Shown here: positions 39,501-46,208 of the stretch, piece after piece
Layout of the letters: the number at the start of each line of letters is the position of its first letter
How positions within the stretch are numbered: position 1 is the first letter of the stretch
Assembly: GCF_910592395.1 (NCBI RefSeq)
Contig: NC_088323.1
Coordinates: forward strand, 16,355,501 to 16,419,500
Direction of reading: 5' to 3'
DNA: 64,000 nucleotides
DNA from: Lineus longissimus
Taxonomy: Eukaryota > Nemertea > Pilidiophora > Heteronemertea > Lineidae
Notes under the pieces: model-generated
Databases searched by the model: none
Told to the model about the DNA's origin: nothing
The model's input: the letters and a program-made list of their open reading frames with translations, nothing else
Made by a program: the position numbers and the translations under genes

Positions 39501-42500
39501 AAGAGTACTTTATGCATGTAGCACCATTCTGCCTATGACCCTTGAAGTTTCCAATATTTGAATATGTTCATCTCCTTTCAGTCAAAAGTGGAGAACTTTC
39601 AGCAACAGTGCCGAACGTGAGTCGCAGCTGCGGTCTCTCTGATGCTCAGAACCCCGCCACCAGTCTGGGTAGCTCCTCCTATGGTCTCTCCAACCCCCAG
39701 GCGATGAGTCCATCTACAAATGTTGGTTCCCCCCAGGCCTCTGCTGGTACAGACAGCATCAACTCAGCGGGTAAGTTCCAAGGTCTCGTGTAACTAACAG
39801 GAAGCATATGGCCACCCTACTGTGCGTAAGGTGCACCTGATTTGAATGCATGCAGACGTTACATAGGTCAAAGCATTCGTAACTGAAGAAGGTCATTCAT
39901 ACATTGCAGCGTCTTAAACACTTTGTCATTTCAGAATCCATTGTTAACACCACAACCAGCACTTTATCTGCAACGACCTCGGCGCTTAGTTCTACCACAA
40001 CATCCACCAGCCAATCAGACGCCGGCCCGATACGCGCCACGGCGCCGATGTGGCGCTGTAGCCGCATCATGCACATGCAGCGCGACCTCCACCCAACGAT
40101 CCTGTCTTCACTAGAGGGCATCGTTGATCAGATGGTCTGGTTCCGGGAGAACTGGTATGAGGAGGTCCTACGACAGCTCCGTCAGGGACTTGCCAAGTGC
40201 CATGCTGTGGCCTTTGAGAACAGGTGCTCAGGTAACTTGTGATCTTCACTCCTCTTTTGCCCTCTGAAGTTCATTTCTTTTACGCTTGAACTTTTCATGT
40301 ATGAAAAGAAGAATCAATGCTAGTGTTAAACTTTTTTTGAAACTTTTCTTTTGGACGATTTCTTTCCAGTGACTGAAGCTACTATTACACCACACACCCT
40401 CAACTTCGTCAAGAAGTTAGTCAGCACGTTTGGCGTCGGTATCGAGAACGTGAGTAGCGTGAGCACCACGTTCTCGAGCGCCGCCTCAGAATCTCTCGCC
40501 AGGCGGGCGCAGGCCACGGCACAGGACCCCGTCTTTCAGAAGATGAAGAGCCAGTTTACCACCGATTTTGACTTTACTGTCCCCGGCTCGACCAAGCTGC
40601 ATAATCTCATCAGCAAATTGAAGAAATGGATAAAGATCCTGGAGGCAAAGACAAAGTTACTGCCAAAGTTAGTATCATTGTTATTTTGCCTATTGTTTAT
40701 ACATCACTACTTCAGTATGGTTTTCCAAGCTGACGTTTTGCAGTATTTACCTGCGTTGTGTCGTGACATCATTAGACCAGTCACATCACAGATCACCGTA
40801 GCATACGTCATCTGTTTGAGTGCCAAGATAGAACTCAACCAGTGTTTAGTAGATGCCTCCCTGATATCACAGATCACCGTAGCATACGTCATCTGTTTGA
40901 GTGCCAAGATAGAATTCAACCAGTGTTTAGTAGATGCCTCCCTAATGCTCTCACTTGGACTTTGAAGCAGACAGATGATCTGCCAGGAGTCTAAGACAGT
41001 GATGTCACACGTCGAACTATCATTCTTGAGATATCATTTCACCCGAGTCCACATAGGTGGAGCTTCATCGTGACCAACCCCTAATCCTCGATATTTCCTT
41101 TCAGATCGTTCCTCATTGAGGAGAAATGTCGATTCTTGAGTAACTTCTCCCTCAACACTGCTGAAGTGGAACTGCCTGGTGAATTCCTGCTGCCCAAACA
41201 CGGCCATTACTACGTCAAGATCGCACGCTTCATGCCGCGGGTGGAAATCGTCCACAAACACAACACTGCTGCACGTCGCTTGTATATCAGAGGTCACAAC
41301 GGCAAGATTTATCCGTATTTGATCGTGAATGATGCGTGTTTGACCGAGTCAAGGCGTGAGGAACGCGTGCTACAGCTGTTGCGGATGTTGAATCATTTCC
41401 TGGGGAAACAGAAGGAGACTTGTCGTCGTCTGCTCCACTTCACCGTGCCAAGGGTGGTAGCCGTGTCACCACAGATGAGGCTCGTTGAGGATAATCCTGC
41501 ATCGCTCTCCTTACTCAATATCTACAAACAGGTAACAACCTGAATGAATCATTGATCGTCAATCAAATATTTGGATTGCTCTTCCTTAAATACCACCGTA
41601 GTGGCCTTTGATTGATTTGCCTTTTTGATCTGAGTGGCACAAGTGATTGTCTCCACTTAGATAAAGGCAACTTACTGAAATGATTTTCTGGTTAATTAGA
41701 GCCTCTGATATGGTTCAGACAGCACTCACCTTCATGGTCCATTTGGAGTCAATGACCATGGTGAGTAGCTCTTTGCTTTAAAATAACCCATTCCCACTTT
41801 GTTCCGATTCCAGCGATGTGCCAAACGAAATATTGAACACGACAATCCAATATCGCGCTACTACGAGCGTCTGGCGACGGTGCAGGCCCGTGGTTCCCAA
41901 GCCAGCCACCAGGTGCTTCGAGACATTCTGAAAGAGGTGCAGACCAACATTGTGCCGAGGGGATTACTCAAGGAATGGGCGATGCATACGTTCCCTAACG
42001 CGACTGACTACTGGACATTCAGAAAGACGGTGAGTTGGATGAAATATCTCTTATTTCTATATTACATCACTATTTAGTACAATAGATCATGAAATGTTGG
42101 CGAGGTTTTTAGAAGTTGGTGAATGACATGTCAGTTATTTTTAACTGGCAGTTGATTGATTATCACGTCTGCTGCTGAGATATGTGGTGAATGCTTTACG
42201 GTTTAAAGTTTCACACTCTTTCTTAAGTTTGTGTTTGAAATAATTGTGAAATCAAAACACCAGCTTCAGAAGGTAAAATGAGCTTTTCTTTGCTGAGGCT
42301 GACTATGTTTCTCTATCAGGTAATCGTGTTATCCTCAGCCAGCCTTGATTATGGTCTGATCTGGTGTCGTTAATTTCAGTTGATGATCCAGCTGGCGTTG
42401 GCTGGGTTCGCCGAGTTCGTTCTCCACCTGACGCGGATGAACCCAGACATGATGTACCTCCATCAAGACTGTGGCTACCTCAACATCTCCTACTTCAAGT

Positions 42501-44422
42501 TTGACATCGATGACCAGTTAGGGGAGCTGGACGCTAACCGACCCGTACCTTTCCGTCTGACACCCAATATTGCTGAGTTCTTGACGTTGACAGGTGTGAC
42601 AGGGCCACTGACAGCCAGTATGGTGTCCGCTGCTCGATGTTTCGTACAGCCACAGTATAAACTAGTCAGTCTGTTGCGAGCCATTCTGAGGGATGAATAC
42701 ATCACATGGCACAAGAAGGTAGGTTGCTGTTCAAGAAATGACTCCCCAGCATCTGTTGGAATCCTTTACAGTCATATGTACACTAGGAGTCTGTGATAAA
42801 AGCTGCACATTATGTGATGTAAGTGGAGCAGATGTCAAATGTAACTTGGACTGTATGAATTTGTGTAACTTGGGCGATGTCAATAAAGCCACCTGTGTCA
42901 TTTAAACGCTACAACGATCGTGTTGCTTTCAGAAGCAGGACGAATCAAGTCCCGGTTCACAACCAGTCGATATGGAAGGAGAGAAACTCATTGCCATGGT
43001 TACCAAAGCTGTTAATGCCATCTCAACGAGGCTGCAAAGTAAGTAGGAATGGATGCTGTTCAACCCCGTTGAGCCGGGCTTCTAGAACACATTCCATATT
43101 GTTTGTTAACCGACTTTGGCTGTAAAACATGTCACAGCATGTCACAGCATGTCACAGCATGTCACAGCATGTCACAGCATGTCACAGCATGTCACAGCAT
43201 GTCACAGCATGTCAGAGCATGTCGCAGCATGTCGCAGCATGTCGCAGCATGTCGCAGCATGTCGCAGCATGTCGCAGCATGTCGCAGCATGTCGCAGCAT
43301 GTCGCAGCATGTCGCAGCATGTCGCAGCATGTCGCAGCATGTCACAGCATGTCACAGCATGTCACAGCATGTCACAGCATGTCACAGCATGTCATGAGGG
43401 TGAAGAGGGACTTTGTGAATTGTATGAATTGTACGCTCCAAGGTAAAAATTTGTAAACAGACTTGTTATGATGTCCTTGCACGAGTGTCAACACTTCATG
43501 TACTCCACATCCTGCAATGATGTCCTTGCGCGAGTGTCAACACTTCATGTACTCCACATCCTGCAATGATGTCCTTGCACGAGTGTCAACACTTCATGTA
43601 CTCCACATCCTGCAATGATGTCCTTGCACGAGTGTCAACACTTCATGTACTCCACATCCTGCAATGATGTCCTTGCACGAGTGTCAACACTTCATGTACT
43701 CCACATCCTGCAATGATGTCCTTGCACGAGTGTCAACACTTCATGTACTCCACATCCTGCAATGATGTCCTTGCGCGAGTGTCAACACTTCATGTACTCC
43801 ACATCCTGCAATGATGTCCTTGCACGAGTGTCAACACTTCATGTACTCCACATCCTGCAATGATGTCCTTGCACGAGTGTCAACACTTCATGTACTCCAC
43901 ATCCTGCAATGATGTCCTTGCACGAGTGTCAACACTTCATGTACTCCACATCCTGCAATGATGTCCTTGCGCGAGTGTCAACACTTCATGTACTCCACAT
44001 CCTGCAATGATGTCCTTGCACGAGTGTCAACACTTCATGTACTCCACATCCTGCAATGATGTCCTTGCACGAGTGTCAACACTTCATGTACTCCACATCC
44101 TGCAATGATGTCCTTGCACGAGTGTCAACACTTCATGTACTCCACATCCTGCAATGATGTCCTTGCGCGAGTGTCAACACTTCATGTACTCCACATCCTG
44201 CAATGATGTCCTTGCGCGAGTGTCAACACTTCATGTACTCCACATCCTGCAATGTATGCGATTGGTGGATAGCTGCTTGTAATGCTGACAGTGTCCCCTT
44301 GTTACCTTTCAGATCTGGCCACATTTGACGGAGCAGAGTCTCGTGTCAGTACATTGGTTGCAGCAGCAAATAGTCACGACAACCTCTGTCGCATGGACCC
44401 TGCCTGGCACCCGTGGTTATAA
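4412..44422 (+). CDS. TRRAP: TRRAP, transformation/transcription domain-associated protein (58 coding exons, 3,919 aa)
   Basis: TRRAP (yeast Tra1) is a nuclear PIKK-family pseudokinase scaffold. It links activators such as MYC and E2F to the SAGA and TIP60/NuA4 acetyltransferase complexes. I joined 58 exons by eye with GT-AG borders; phases agree at every junction and the sum is 11,760 nt. The product aligns with vertebrate TRRAP from the N-terminal HEAT solenoid through FAT and pseudokinase to the FATC end (PAWHPWL, stop 44420-44422). The ATG at 4412 is chosen because an in-frame TAA lies 15 nt upstream, the first residues lead into a segment matching the vertebrate N-terminus, and A is at -3. 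The kinase region lacks the usual catalytic loop and DFG, as is normal for TRRAP. Exon coordinates are in the six segment entries. Several exon borders are tandemly repeated into introns. The gene looks intact. Confidence 0.96.
4521..5166 (+). repeat. 28-bp x 23 array made of the TRRAP exon 1 donor
   Basis: The unit is CCCACTCTAG|GTGAGC followed by ACTTACTCTGAT, where | marks the authentic exon 1 border at 4532. I counted 23 units without spacers. Each carries a donor-like site: AG|GTGAGC, AG|GTGGGC or AA|GTGRGC. The first unit is part coding; the rest fill most of intron 1. Confidence 0.95.
5844..5910 (+). repeat. tRNA-like SINE head (remnant)
   Basis: A tRNA-like stretch ends in a B-box-like GTGGGTTCAACACCC in TRRAP intron 2. 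No acceptor stem pairing is evident, so this is a tRNA-derived SINE fragment rather than a tRNA gene. Confidence 0.4.
6481..7033 (+). repeat. 78-80-bp x 7 array containing the TRRAP exon 4 donor
   Basis: Seven copies start at 6481, 6561, 6641, 6719, 6797, 6875 and 6955. Each holds the last 32 nt of exon 4 plus CTCGAG|GTAAGG. Only the first is joined to the rest of exon 4. The copies are nearly identical; two classes differ by a 2-bp indel (AGTCTTG versus TCTTG). Confidence 0.95.
8597..8790 (+). repeat. 39-bp x 5 intronic tandem array
   Basis: Unit begins GCTTTAAGAAGGGGTCCAGA; copies start at 8597, 8635, 8674, 8713 and 8752 in TRRAP intron 7. All frames through it are open only because of the repeat, so the reading frames seen here are not genes. 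Confidence 0.92.
9416..9901 (-). CDS. Nested antisense gene: small SET-domain protein, 161 aa
   Basis: The single coding exon lies in TRRAP intron 8 on the opposite strand. The C-terminal two thirds show a SET core and post-SET pattern: HSCDPN (aa about 73-78), GEDITYFYP (about 99-107, the GEELT-Y block) and a CYCGAASCVG Cys cluster (about 119-128), the usual end of SET methyltransferase folds. At 161 aa it is short; an N-terminal SET part (GEVILKI) is present but the full SAM-binding NHxC/GxG set is not obvious. An acceptor (ATTTCAG) sits 4 nt before the ATG and a donor (GTCAG|GTAAGC) at 10286-10281, so a 5' UTR intron is likely. Substrate and activity are unknown. Confidence 0.72.
   Translation of the reverse strand: MEDTCTQMPEHPYSETRESSDGFHHIAVTDIPAGEVILKITGSQRHTYPTMHSIQVSQEEHLEVHPPLRHTQHSCDPNTTIRYNNNKPWELVSMKPIKNGEDITYFYPITEYDLSDLFICYCGAASCVGEMKGYLHLSPEKKKEIEPFISPVIRQCRNQSD
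10286..10450 (-). other. Probable 5' UTR exon of the SET-domain gene
   Basis: On the - strand, GTCAG|GTAAGC gives a donor with the exon edge at 10286. The matching acceptor has its exon edge at 9905, just before the SET ATG. The upstream end (about 10450) is a guess. Confidence 0.4.
11401..11485 (+). repeat. (CGT)n microsatellite
   Basis: About 25 near-perfect CGT/TCG triplets. They create spurious poly-Arg frames on both strands. A shorter homologous tract lies at 12497-12560 in the second copy. Confidence 0.95.
11745..11759 (+). promoter_or_regulatory. DR3-type nuclear-receptor half-site pair in the dispersed repeat
   Basis: AGGTCA-CAG-AGGTCA, a perfect direct repeat with 3-bp spacing. 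Identical pairs lie at 12046-12060, 12817-12831, 13118-13132 and 59887-59901. An inverted TGACCT lies just upstream in each. The match is exact; function is inferred only from motif. Confidence 0.35.
12456..13585 (+). mobile_element. Dispersed 1.1-kb repeat, copy 2 (tandem duplicate)
   Basis: Direct repeat of 11357-12452, offset by 1,099 bp and nearly identical apart from a shorter CGT tract and the retained third module. It ends 12 bp before the acceptor of TRRAP exon 9. The high identity suggests a recent tandem duplication. Confidence 0.8.
13597..19002 (+). CDS. TRRAP: TRRAP exons 9-18 (aa 359-954, HEAT solenoid)
   Basis: Exons: 13597-13675, 14456-14752, 15063-15231, 15702-15976, 16629-16686, 17029-17082, 17360-17495, 17695-17955, 18107-18273, 18712-19002. 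Landmarks: RPLAYSTLADLVHHVR (exon 10), ADCRSLVKTLVCGVKTITWG (exon 12), EVLEHFAGV (exon 13), NYALQIVANSFLANPTTS (exon 15), LYLKLFKLVFGSVSLFAA (exon 16), KDLFVELCLTVPVRLSSLLP (exon 17), QPDFLYDHIQPVRAELMQAL (exon 18). Exon 11 encodes an Ala/Thr/Pro-rich low-complexity linker where the human protein has a Pro/Ala-rich stretch. Exon 10 (acceptor) and exon 17 (donor) sit at the edges of tandem arrays. Confidence 0.93.
13918..14490 (+). repeat. 109-115-bp array containing the TRRAP exon 10 acceptor (5 copies)
   Basis: Acceptor CAG edges fall at 14003, 14117, 14232, 14341 and 14455. Each is followed by about 35 nt of the exon 10 start (CCGTTGGCRTACAGTACC). Only the last runs on into exon 10. The first four carry a G after the acceptor instead of A and diverge after CTGG. 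Confidence 0.93.
14850..14990 (+). pseudogene. Decayed copies of TRRAP exon 10 end and exon 11 start
   Basis: Within intron 10, 14858-14910 resembles the exon 10 3' part (GAGAATGG..CGGGAACTGCT, then TCAAGTTTAAGAC). 14912-14970 resembles the acceptor and start of exon 11 (CCTCCTCTT-TAAACRATCTGRTGAC). Indels and lost splice signals show they are non-functional. Confidence 0.6.
15490..15556 (+). repeat. tRNA-like SINE head (remnant)
   Basis: GGCATAGTGGTTACTGTTCC resembles a tRNA A-box/D-arm, followed about 30 nt later by a degraded B-box (GAGTTTGTATCCC). It lies in TRRAP intron 11. Confidence 0.45.
16090..16145 (+). repeat. tRNA-like SINE head (remnant)
   Basis: TTGGTTGGACTCACTGCTGG followed by AGAGGTCCCTGGTTCTGACCCC reads as a degraded tRNA-type D-arm and B-box, immediately upstream of the 23-bp array. 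Confidence 0.35.
16150..16550 (+). repeat. 23-bp x 18 intronic tandem array
   Basis: Unit GTCAACATGGAGCTCTCCCC plus ACA, 18 copies, in TRRAP intron 12. No stop codon occurs in any of the three + frames, which explains the long but meaningless frames here. Confidence 0.95.
16823..16992. mobile_element. 170-bp hAT-like MITE
   Basis: Flanked by 8-bp direct repeats AATGTACT (16815-16822 and 16993-17000). Ends are inverted repeats: AGAACCTCTCTATTAAGG at left, complement of AGAACCTCCCTTAGCGG at right. An internal palindromic CTTAATAGAG is repeated. An 8-bp duplication points to the hAT class. No coding capacity. Confidence 0.65.
18159..18620 (+). repeat. 115-bp x 4 array containing the TRRAP exon 17 donor
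   Basis: Donor edges at 18273 (authentic), 18388, 18503 and 18618. Each copy repeats the last 85 nt of exon 17, then GCCAG|GTAAGT. The last donor is altered to GTCAG|GTACTG. Each intronic copy also starts behind a pyrimidine-rich CATTGTCAG, so it carries both an acceptor-like and a donor-like edge. Confidence 0.95.
19437..28756 (+). CDS. TRRAP: TRRAP exons 19-35 (aa 955-2016, HEAT solenoid)
   Basis: Exons: 19437-19588, 19936-20132, 20279-20522, 20780-20909, 21246-21431, 21900-22049, 22862-22948, 23318-23414, 23599-23720, 24178-24432, 24721-24963, 25300-25637, 26132-26581, 27101-27254, 27756-27937, 28184-28289, 28664-28756. Landmarks: KALLFVMMDLTGE (exon 22), PPKKHLLRHQPANAQIGLM (exon 24), LFKLVDC-type HEAT helices, KALNSNNSELQEA (exon 27), EAGSPFREPLIKFL (exon 29), LRRLMTFAWPCLL (exon 32), IIVEEGHTVAQLVHIL (exon 33). 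Exon 31 is the longest here (450 nt), and its acceptor is duplicated 68 bp upstream. Confidence 0.92.
20632..20700 (+). pseudogene. Decayed copy of the TRRAP exon 22 start
   Basis: CATCAG|GTATGC at 20633-20643, then a diverged version of exon 22 (AAGTTTGTGTTTGAGAAGATG) with a deletion. It is 140 bp upstream of the true acceptor (20779). Confidence 0.6.
20820..21135 (+). repeat. About 127-bp duplications of the TRRAP exon 22 end and donor (2.5 copies)
   Basis: The exon 22 3' part with GGAGAG|GTAAGT recurs with its donor edge at 21036, 127 bp after the true 20909. A third, partial copy at 21087-21134 ends before the donor. Confidence 0.9.
22077..22430 (+). repeat. 27-bp x 13 intronic tandem array
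   Basis: Unit TCATGTTGTCACTTGTCATG plus TCTCATT, starting 28 bp after the exon 24 donor. No splice junction is included. Confidence 0.95.
23168..23232 (+). repeat. tRNA-like SINE head (remnant)
   Basis: AAGAGGTCGTGGGTTCAACTCCC carries a good RNA polymerase III B-box (GGTTCAACTCC) after a degraded D-arm-like stretch. It lies in TRRAP intron 25. Confidence 0.45.
25638..25860. other. A/T-rich low-complexity intron tract
   Basis: Runs of TTTTTC/GAAAAA alternating on both strands; self-complementary and without any coding signal. It lies in TRRAP intron 30. Confidence 0.6.
26018..26153 (+). repeat. 68-bp duplication of the TRRAP exon 31 acceptor
   Basis: TTCTTGCAG|ACACCACAACAG occurs with its acceptor edge at 26063 and again at 26131. 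Only the second leads into exon 31. The upstream copy runs into CCTCACCCCTAAATGA. Confidence 0.93.
26801..26947 (+). repeat. 49-bp x 3 intronic tandem array
   Basis: Unit TGGTCCACTACCTCCTGATG..., starts at 26801, 26850 and 26899, in TRRAP intron 31. Confidence 0.9.
27516..27670 (+). repeat. 17-bp x 9 intronic tandem array
   Basis: Unit AGGATGCCAGTACCAGT, in TRRAP intron 32. All - strand frames are open only because of the repeat. Confidence 0.93.
28384..28475 (+). repeat. 22-bp x 4 intronic tandem array
   Basis: Unit TCTGCTGGTATCCTGACTTT plus TG, in TRRAP intron 34. Confidence 0.9.
28831..30096 (+). repeat. 60-bp x 21 array containing the TRRAP exon 36 acceptor
   Basis: Acceptor edges (TTTTGTAG|GTGAC) occur every 60 bp from 28866 to 30066, 21 in all. 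Each is followed by about 30 nt of the exon 36 start. Only the last continues into exon 36. Units differ at a few positions (AATG/GATG, GATT/GATG, TGTG/TGCG), giving a patchy higher-order pattern. Reading from an upstream acceptor meets an in-frame TAA in codon 14. Confidence 0.97.
30067..35340 (+). CDS. TRRAP: TRRAP exons 36-44 (aa 2017-2678)
   Basis: Exons: 30067-30189, 30592-30702, 30911-31129, 31470-31702, 32651-32817, 33314-33738, 34055-34348, 34595-34864, 35197-35340. Exon 36 encodes a Ser/Ala-rich segment with a basic KRARHSSG stretch, in a region that is also poorly conserved and basic in vertebrates. Other landmarks: PSQLFGTLMILKAAC (exon 40), YRDESLSGSELTSKLEPAFL (exon 41), YITCSQNWEAMGSHFWIKQC (exon 42), ILSDRQQH (exon 43), IPFLCSGSH (exon 44). 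The acceptor of exon 44 is read as TTTTAAG because this gives exactly the vertebrate spacing. Skipping exon 36 (123 nt, phase 0 on both sides) keeps the frame. Confidence 0.9.
30356..30425 (+). repeat. tRNA-like SINE head (remnant)
   Basis: GTGGTCGTAGCACACTTCAC, then GTGTGGGTTCGATCCCCC with a near-perfect B-box (GGTTCGATCCC). No matching acceptor stem. It lies in TRRAP intron 36. Confidence 0.5.
31235..31322 (+). pseudogene. Decayed copy of the TRRAP exon 38 end
   Basis: Diverged repeat of the last 65 nt of exon 38 and its donor. For example, exon CTTCTTGTTGACGATTTTGG matches intron TTTCTCATTGACCATTTGGG, followed by a degraded donor. Confidence 0.55.
32408..32640 (+). repeat. 74-79-bp x 3 tandem array upstream of TRRAP exon 40
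   Basis: Unit starts ACACTATCAACAACCACTGT at 32408, 32482 and 32561. The array ends about 10 bp before the true acceptor (32650). Confidence 0.88.
35693..40231 (+). CDS. TRRAP: TRRAP exons 45-52 (aa 2679-3421, FAT domain and linker)
   Basis: Exons: 35693-36322, 36663-36995, 37445-37618 (or from 37448), 37974-38128, 38652-38765, 39009-39346, 39582-39770, 39935-40231. This is the FAT domain of TPR-like helices that clasps the pseudokinase. Landmarks: YLGKTHNLWHRATLL, AYEQHGFFEEAQ, EYKLWEDHW (exon 45), LLQAAQQIMELQEAAQIN (exon 46), IESTNLKYFTKEMTAEFYAL (exon 48), VPPIQWLPWIPQLLTCL (exon 50), PIRATAPMWRCSRIMHMQ (exon 52). Exon 51 and the start of exon 52 encode about 85 Ser/Thr/Ala-rich residues absent from the canonical human protein as I recall it. 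Confidence 0.93.
37755..37945 (-). mobile_element. tRNA-derived SINE
   Basis: Read on the - strand, it starts with a tRNA-like head (TGGTAAAGTGGTTAGAGCAC, then GTCGTGGGTTTGACTC) and runs into a body with GTCCTTGAGCAAGACACT and GAGACGTAAAACCGAGGT. These body blocks resemble conserved central segments of widespread metazoan SINEs, a similarity recalled from memory and not searched. It lies in TRRAP intron 47. Confidence 0.6.
38202..38487 (+). repeat. 26-bp x 11 intronic tandem array
   Basis: Unit GGGTGTAGACCTACTTGTTT plus GATAGA, in TRRAP intron 48. Confidence 0.93.
40370..44422 (+). CDS. TRRAP: TRRAP exons 53-58 (aa 3422-3919, pseudokinase and FATC)
   Basis: Exons: 40370-40667, 41105-41531, 41814-42029, 42380-42718, 42933-43038, 44313-44422. 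Landmarks: TLNFVKKLVSTFGVG (exon 53), RFMPRVEIVHKHNTAARRLY and VNDACLTESRREERVLQLLR (exon 54), NPISRYYERLATVQARGSQASHQ (exon 55), NRPVPFRLTPNIAEFL (exon 56), FATC tail ending in NLCRMDPAWHPWL (exon 58). The GDRHxxN loop and DFG motif of active PIKKs are replaced, so the kinase fold is retained without chemistry, as known for TRRAP/Tra1. Intron 57 (43039-44312) is almost entirely two tandem arrays. Confidence 0.95.
40785..40946 (+). repeat. 81-bp x 2 tandem duplication
   Basis: ATCACAGATCACCGTAGCAT... occurs at 40785 and 40866 in TRRAP intron 53. It lies downstream of the exon 53 donor and contains no junction. Confidence 0.9.
43127..43396 (+). repeat. 10-bp x 27 array with an internal variant block
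   Basis: Unit CATGTCACAG. Units from about 43218 to 43342 carry CGCAG instead of CACAG as one contiguous block, suggesting a point mutation followed by local spreading. It forms the first half of TRRAP intron 57. Confidence 0.95.
43469..44253 (+). repeat. 49-bp x 16 tandem array
   Basis: Unit TGATGTCCTTGCACGAGTGT..., 16 copies, almost identical apart from a GCAC/GCGC variant. It ends 60 bp before the last TRRAP exon. Units abut directly, so this is not a CRISPR-like structure. Confidence 0.95.
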
Positions 44423-44498
44423 GGACATTTGTTCGAGATTCAAGTCGGTACAATGTATACTGGTTCTACCATGGAAGAGCGTTGTTATAACTTTTAGT

Positions 44499-44595
44499 GG
44501 AGCCAGTCTTGTGTCAGAACATTGATTGCAGCAGCATCTAGTCACGACAACCTCCGTCGGATGGATTCTGCCTGGCACATGCAGTTTTAAGTTAA
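44499..44595 (+). pseudogene. Decayed copy of the last TRRAP exon
   Basis: 77 bp beyond the stop codon a diverged repeat of exon 58 appears: TTGATTGCAGCAGCA, GTCACGACAACCTCCGTCG, ATTCTGCCTGGCAC. The FATC codons are altered (AGTTTTAAG for TGGTTATAAG). It presumably lies in the 3' UTR. Confidence 0.7.
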
Positions 44596-45454
44596 TAACC
44601 AACATGACCAAGGATTTAGGACATTTGATTGAGCAGGGTCTCCATCAAATGTTGCTGGAAACTCGGGGAGTTGGGGTCATCTGGATTACCTGAAGATGCT
44701 TGATGGATTCATTATCTGGCCTTGGATGTTGGGACTCTCGTATACACCGTAGCCTGGATGGAGGGGATCTCATGTTTGCGGTTTCCGATCTTCAACAAAA
44801 CAAGAATGGAGAAAAGACCTACACATATTTTGTTTATTTTAACAATATCATTGCATCTGACAATTTGGTCATTATGTAAATATCCATTCATACACTGTTC
44901 AAGATACTGCATGTGGCCTCCATATGAATTAGAGCAGGATGAAGACGTCACGTCTCTCAAACATATACTAGATTTTCAGATTTAAAAAAAAAAAAGTACT
45001 GCCAATGAAACTATGCTGTTTTTCACTTTAGTTATAATTTTGAGTTTAATTTTCCTAGAAGTGCACACCACATTTGTATTATGATACATGTTCCCCCAAG
45101 GAAATGTGGAATTGTTGAGTGGGGGAAAATGCAATTCCTTCCATGCTTCTTTACGGTATGGTAAACTGCTAGATCGCTTGAGGCCGAAGAAATCTTTAAA
45201 GATGACACAAGACACAGTTCTCCCGCATCGTGATTCCCCATTGCCTCGTCAATTAGAGTTGGGCAAAAGTTATTCATAGCACCGCTGCAGGCTTTTGGCA
45301 TGTAATAAGGGTGATCCGACTGTTCACATGAACAATACTTTCTAACAATCGGCACAAACAGCACTTGCCTTTCCTCAAAATCTGCTTGAGCCTATTGTTT
45401 TATGAAGTGAACAAAGACAGATTTTCCAAAGTGGTATCTTCTAAAACCAGAAGG
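44596..45454. other. TRRAP 3' flank, no gene recognised
   Basis: AT-rich sequence with an A12 run at about 44984-44995. No canonical AATAAA is seen between the TRRAP stop and 45000. On the - strand a TTTATT complement at about 44834 could serve the BTB remnant. Confidence 0.4.
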
Positions 45455-45994
45455 TCACCGAGCTTCCACGAAATGGAAGAATAACGTTTCTTTCAGCTTC
45501 CAGAATGGATTATCTCCATGATAATCCTTCATGACAACAAACTTTTCAACCGCACAATCAAGAATACCTTTGATGTCAAACAGATATGCAAGTTCATACA
45601 GTTCCGAGGACTCGTCCAGTGACTGGCAGTGATGCCTCCAATACCCGACAGTGATGGATGGCTGTAATGATATCCCTGATGTCGGTGATGCCATCAACGG
45701 TTATTTCTCCATGATAACACAACTGAATCACAGCCTTGAGACCCCCCCGCTGTCAGATCCTGCAGAACGACCTCACTTCTCTGCCTCTTGCTCCAGTTCC
45801 CAGTAAACATCACGCGAAAATAAGCGGGTGTTTGCTGCAAAGACGATACGGTGACCACTGACAGAATGATTGCCGGCCTTGAGTGTCACATCACACAAGA
45901 GGTCATCTGTCACATCTGTCCCAAGTTGCTGCATGACACGCCCACTATGGCCGACAGACGTCATCAGCACAACCGTCTTGCGTGTTTTCCAAAC
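45455..45994 (-). pseudogene. BTB/POZ-domain terminal exon, frame-broken
   Basis: After an acceptor (CTGTTTCAG, exon edge 45994) the - strand reads as a BTB domain: DDLLCDVTLKAGNHSVSGHR, then IVFAANTRLFSRDVYWELE (one frame). EVVLQDLTAG and LKAVIQLCYHGEITVDG follow in two further frames, then ELYELAYLFDIKGILDCAVE to a stop at 45455. Frame changes fall near 45775, in a run of seven C at 45750-45760 (+ strand), and near 45620. Three breaks in 540 bp suggest a pseudogene; the homopolymer break could be an assembly error. BTB domains mediate dimerisation and often recruit cullin-3. The family is not identified. Confidence 0.6.
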
Positions 45995-46208
45995 CTGAAA
46001 CAGGATAACTGAACTGAGGAGTCTATAAACTAATACAGTATAGAAATTTGCCAAATTATCAATGGCGTTTATTATCGGGTATCAGTTTTGACGATTTTGA
46101 AAGATGCGTTGAATTCAAAGGCCAACACCCTTTTAGGAGGACATGCTCTCTTTTAGAGACACTAATTTCTTCGAGCTTTGTTCGTGTCCATTTCCTTGAA
46201 CTATTAAC

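Larger units (their letters stand above)
5167..42932. other. Other TRRAP introns: nothing further recognised
   Basis: The remaining introns longer than 300 bp show no conserved protein frame, RNA gene or element I can name: 7250-7734, 19003-19436, 19589-19935, 21432-21899, 23721-24177, 30190-30355, 31703-32400, 32818-33313, 33739-34054, 34865-35196, 35341-35692, 36323-36662, 36996-37444, 41532-41813 and 42030-42379. The part of intron 8 at 10455-11356 is likewise blank. Confidence 0.5.

Noticed and set aside
43469-44253. Array of 49-bp units (also 4521-5166, 28 bp) as possible CRISPR
   Set aside because: Units abut without unique spacers, and the context is an intron-rich animal gene.
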